From: Candidatus Thalassarchaeaceae archaeon | Lineage (GTDB): Archaea > Thermoplasmatota > Poseidoniia > Poseidoniales > Thalassarchaeaceae | Assembly (NCBI GenBank): GCA_023268715.1 | Contig: JALRLV010000012.1 | Span: 1-47,582 of the forward strand | Direction of reading: 5' to 3' | Length of the DNA stretch: 47,582 nt | Shown: positions 45,935 to 47,582 of the stretch, in pieces | How positions within the stretch are numbered: the stretch's first letter is position 1 | Layout: the number at the start of each line of letters is the position of its first letter | Translations under genes and position numbers: made by a program | Notes under the pieces: model-generated | Databases searched by the model: none | What the model was told of the DNA's origin: nothing | Seen by the model: only the letters and a program-made list of their open reading frames with translations

Positions 45935-47196
45935 ATCGGCAGGAGTTGATGAGTCTGGCAAGTCAATTACCTAGCCAGCCTGTAGTCAACATCGGCATGG
46001 TTGGACACGTCGACCATGGTAAGACAACTCTAACCCGTGCTCTTTCCGGAGTTTGGACAGATACCCATTCTGAGGAAAGAAAGCGAGGAATCAGTATCAA
46101 ACTCGGCTATGCCGACACTGCATTCTATAAGACCAAGGATGGAGAGTATTATCCTACAGGTAAGCGACCTGATGGAAAGAAGGATGTCGACAAGGAACTA
46201 CTGAGAGTCGTATCGTTCGTCGATGCTCCCGGACACGAGACGCTGATGGCTGTAATGATCTCAGGATCATCGATTATGGATGGAGCACTTCTGCTGATTT
46301 CCGCTACGGAAAAGTGCCCGCAACCACAAACTCGTGAACACTTGGCTGCTCTACAGATTGCAGGTATTGAGAACATTGTAATCGTTCAAAATAAAATTGA
46401 TATCGTGACGAAGGAAAGAGCGATTGAGTCTCATAATGAAATCAAGGAATTCGTCAAGGGGACAATTGCCGAAAATGCACCAATCATTCCTATATCGGCA
46501 CATCACGATGTAAATCTCGATATTTTGATTCAAGCTATTGAGGACATTATTCCAACTCCAGACCATGGTAAAGAAACGGAGGCACTGATGTATGTTGCAA
46601 GATCTTTCGATATCAATCGCCCTGGTTCAAAGCCGGATAAACTACGAGGAGGGATAATTGGCGGTTCAGTAGTCAAAGGCCAATTCTCAGTTGGCGATGA
46701 TATTCTAATCGCTCCAGGTCGCCGAATCCAAGAAGGAAGCAAAACCCGATGGGAGCCAATTAAGACCGTTATCGAATCAGTACAAGGTGGCGGCCTAGAC
46801 TTAGATACAATTCACGCTGGTGGACTGTGTGGAGTTGCCACTCCGATGGACCCTAACGTCACCAAAGCTGACGACCTATCTGGACAAGTAATGGCTCGCG
46901 AAGGTGAACTGCCACCGATTTGGGAGGAGTTCAATCTTGACCTTGACTTGTTAGAACACATGGTAGCGAGCGGCAATGATGAGCCTGAGAAAGTCAGGCC
47001 ACTGCAGCCGAACGAGATGCTGATGGTCAATTCTGCAACCGCAACAAGTGTTGGCCAAGTCACTGCAATTAAAGGCAAAAAGTGCACACTGCGCCTACGT
47101 TTGCCAATTTGTGCACTTGAGGGAAGTCGAATCACTTTGTCTCGAAGAATAGGAACACGATGGCGACTAATCGGCCATGGAACCATCACGGGGTGA
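45931..47196 (+). CDS. eif2g: Translation initiation factor aIF2, gamma subunit
   Basis: A 421-residue GTPase that carries initiator Met-tRNA to the small subunit. GHVDHGKTTL (G1), RGISIKLGYAD (switch 1), VDAPGHETLM (G3) and QNKIDI (G4) are intact, and domains 2 and 3 follow. The loop between switch 1 and G3, where archaeal and eukaryotic proteins normally have four zinc-binding cysteines, reads KTKDGEYYPTGKRPDGKKDV and contains none. Either GTG 45931 (overlapping rps6e) or ATG 45949 (AGGAG ahead) may be used. It is followed at 47201 by a PIN-domain gene. Confidence 0.95.
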   Translation: MNRQELMSLASQLPSQPVVNIGMVGHVDHGKTTLTRALSGVWTDTHSEERKRGISIKLGYADTAFYKTKDGEYYPTGKRPDGKKDVDKELLRVVSFVDAPGHETLMAVMISGSSIMDGALLLISATEKCPQPQTREHLAALQIAGIENIVIVQNKIDIVTKERAIESHNEIKEFVKGTIAENAPIIPISAHHDVNLDILIQAIEDIIPTPDHGKETEALMYVARSFDINRPGSKPDKLRGGIIGGSVVKGQFSVGDDILIAPGRRIQEGSKTRWEPIKTVIESVQGGGLDLDTIHAGGLCGVATPMDPNVTKADDLSGQVMAREGELPPIWEEFNLDLDLLEHMVASGNDEPEKVRPLQPNEMLMVNSATATSVGQVTAIKGKKCTLRLRLPICALEGSRITLSRRIGTRWRLIGHGTITG

Positions 47197-47200
47197 AGTT

Positions 47201-47566
47201 ATGTCCAGCGTCCTCATCGACGCTTGTGGTTGGGTAGCATTGGTTGATGCTAGATTGAATCTTGATGTGGCAATGGCTTCAGTTGCAGGTGCACCGAGAT
47301 TATTGGTTCTGGATTCTGTAGCAAAAGAGTTGGATAATCTATCCAAGACTCGCGGCGGTCTACTACTCGATTTGCTAGAGCAGAAATCTGAGAGGATGTC
47401 AGATATTGAAGGGATGAAGCATACTGACGATATGTTGGTTGAACTTTCAGTTGAATCCGGTTGGCCTGTCTTGACTGTTGACAGGAGATTAAAGGAGCGA
47501 TTGGTTAGTGCTGGTGGATCGTATATCGAATTCACAAGCGGGCCTTCTTTGAGACTTGTTAGATGA
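47201..47566 (+). CDS. PIN-domain protein (Fcf1/VapC-like RNase)
   Basis: 121 residues. The conserved acids are LIDACG (first Asp), VAKELDNL (Glu), HTDDMLVEL (Asp pair) and VLTVDRRLKERL (last Asp). This fits an active PIN nuclease with Mg2+/Mn2+ chemistry. In many archaea a PIN protein related to the rRNA-processing factor Fcf1/Utp24 lies directly after aIF2 gamma, so a housekeeping rRNA role is more likely than a toxin; no antitoxin is nearby. ATG 47201 has GGGGTGA upstream and lies 4 nt after the previous stop. Confidence 0.85.
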   Translation: MSSVLIDACGWVALVDARLNLDVAMASVAGAPRLLVLDSVAKELDNLSKTRGGLLLDLLEQKSERMSDIEGMKHTDDMLVELSVESGWPVLTVDRRLKERLVSAGGSYIEFTSGPSLRLVR

Positions 47567-47582
47567 AAAGTAGACAGTATTA
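47563..47582 (+). CDS. Probable start of the next gene, cut by the window end
   Basis: ATG at 47563 overlaps the PIN-gene stop (ATGA) and reads MKSRQY to the edge without a stop. In many archaea an RNA polymerase subunit E' (Rpb7) gene follows at this place, but six residues cannot confirm it. Confidence 0.45.

Noticed and set aside
47201-47566. VapC toxin of a toxin-antitoxin pair
   Set aside because: No antitoxin gene is adjacent, and the neighbours are core translation genes, as for the archaeal Fcf1-like PIN proteins.

Overview
The window reads as a piece of a marine, aerobic euryarchaeal chromosome, most likely Marine Group II/III (Candidatus Poseidoniia, Thermoplasmatota). This assignment is an inference from gene content. 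The archaeal core is clear: ribosomal proteins L10e and S6e, aIF2 gamma, an Orc1/Cdc6 initiator, the diphthamide enzyme Dph2, NMD3 and archaeal-type Hpt. It is mixed with bacterial-looking machinery: DNA gyrase GyrB/GyrA, MutS/MutL, SufCBD and a cytochrome c maturation (ccm) set. Very large secreted proteases with CARDB or PKD domains also fit these organisms. Coding density is very high. No gap without a gene exceeds 300 bases; the largest, about 170 bases, lies upstream of gyrB. Many genes overlap by 4 nt or sit 1-3 nt apart, and GTG/TTG starts are frequent.

Layout. 1-426: the end of an M23 metallopeptidase. 423-2515 (minus): NMD3 then a PGI/PMI-type sugar isomerase. 2620-4909 (minus): a ccm operon made of a ccmA-ccmB fusion, ccmC, and a 50-codon ccmD-like gene with a TTG start. 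5057-11539 (plus): a rhomboid protease with a zinc ribbon, a 1597-residue membrane-anchored subtilase that also ends in a zinc ribbon, and a Maf-family pyrophosphatase. 11543-12489 (minus): a NifU-like protein and an MntR-type regulator, divergent from sufC-sufB-sufD plus a small zinc protein (12607-16113). 16114-17700: a divergent pair, a membrane-anchored Smr-like protein and a DUF2085 membrane protein. 17704-20837 (minus): glutaminyl cyclase, a membrane protein and a thymidylate kinase with a long extra C-terminal region. 20897-25884 (plus): a PKD-domain metalloprotease and a secreted, membrane-anchored unknown. 25886-26728 (minus): aroD. 26901-31577: gyrB-gyrA, with a strong hairpin in the gyrB leader. 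31624-31710: tRNA-Ser(GCU). 31753-33858: a DUF4105 protein and aroA. 33849-38515 (minus): mutS-mutL. 38682-40388: small membrane proteins (TM2, DUF2752) and an EamA transporter. 40467-41603: rpl10e-hpt. 41605-41706 (minus): a 33-residue double-CxxC protein. 41893-45379: an LLM oxidoreductase, dph2 and orc1/cdc6. 45449-47566: rps6e, aIF2 gamma and a PIN-domain protein, with the probable start of another gene at 47563.

How they work together. The ccm genes support a respiratory, cytochrome c-using life. The Suf genes build Fe-S clusters and share a control region with a metal-responsive regulator. Within that region a nested inverted repeat covers the expected sufC transcription start. The secreted proteases, glutaminyl cyclase and rhomboid suggest a protein-degrading cell surface. 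The most unusual items are the rhomboid/subtilase pair with matching zinc ribbons, the Smr-like domain placed between membrane segments, the two-part thymidylate kinase, the aIF2 gamma lacking its usual zinc-knuckle cysteines, and the hairpin in the gyrase leader.
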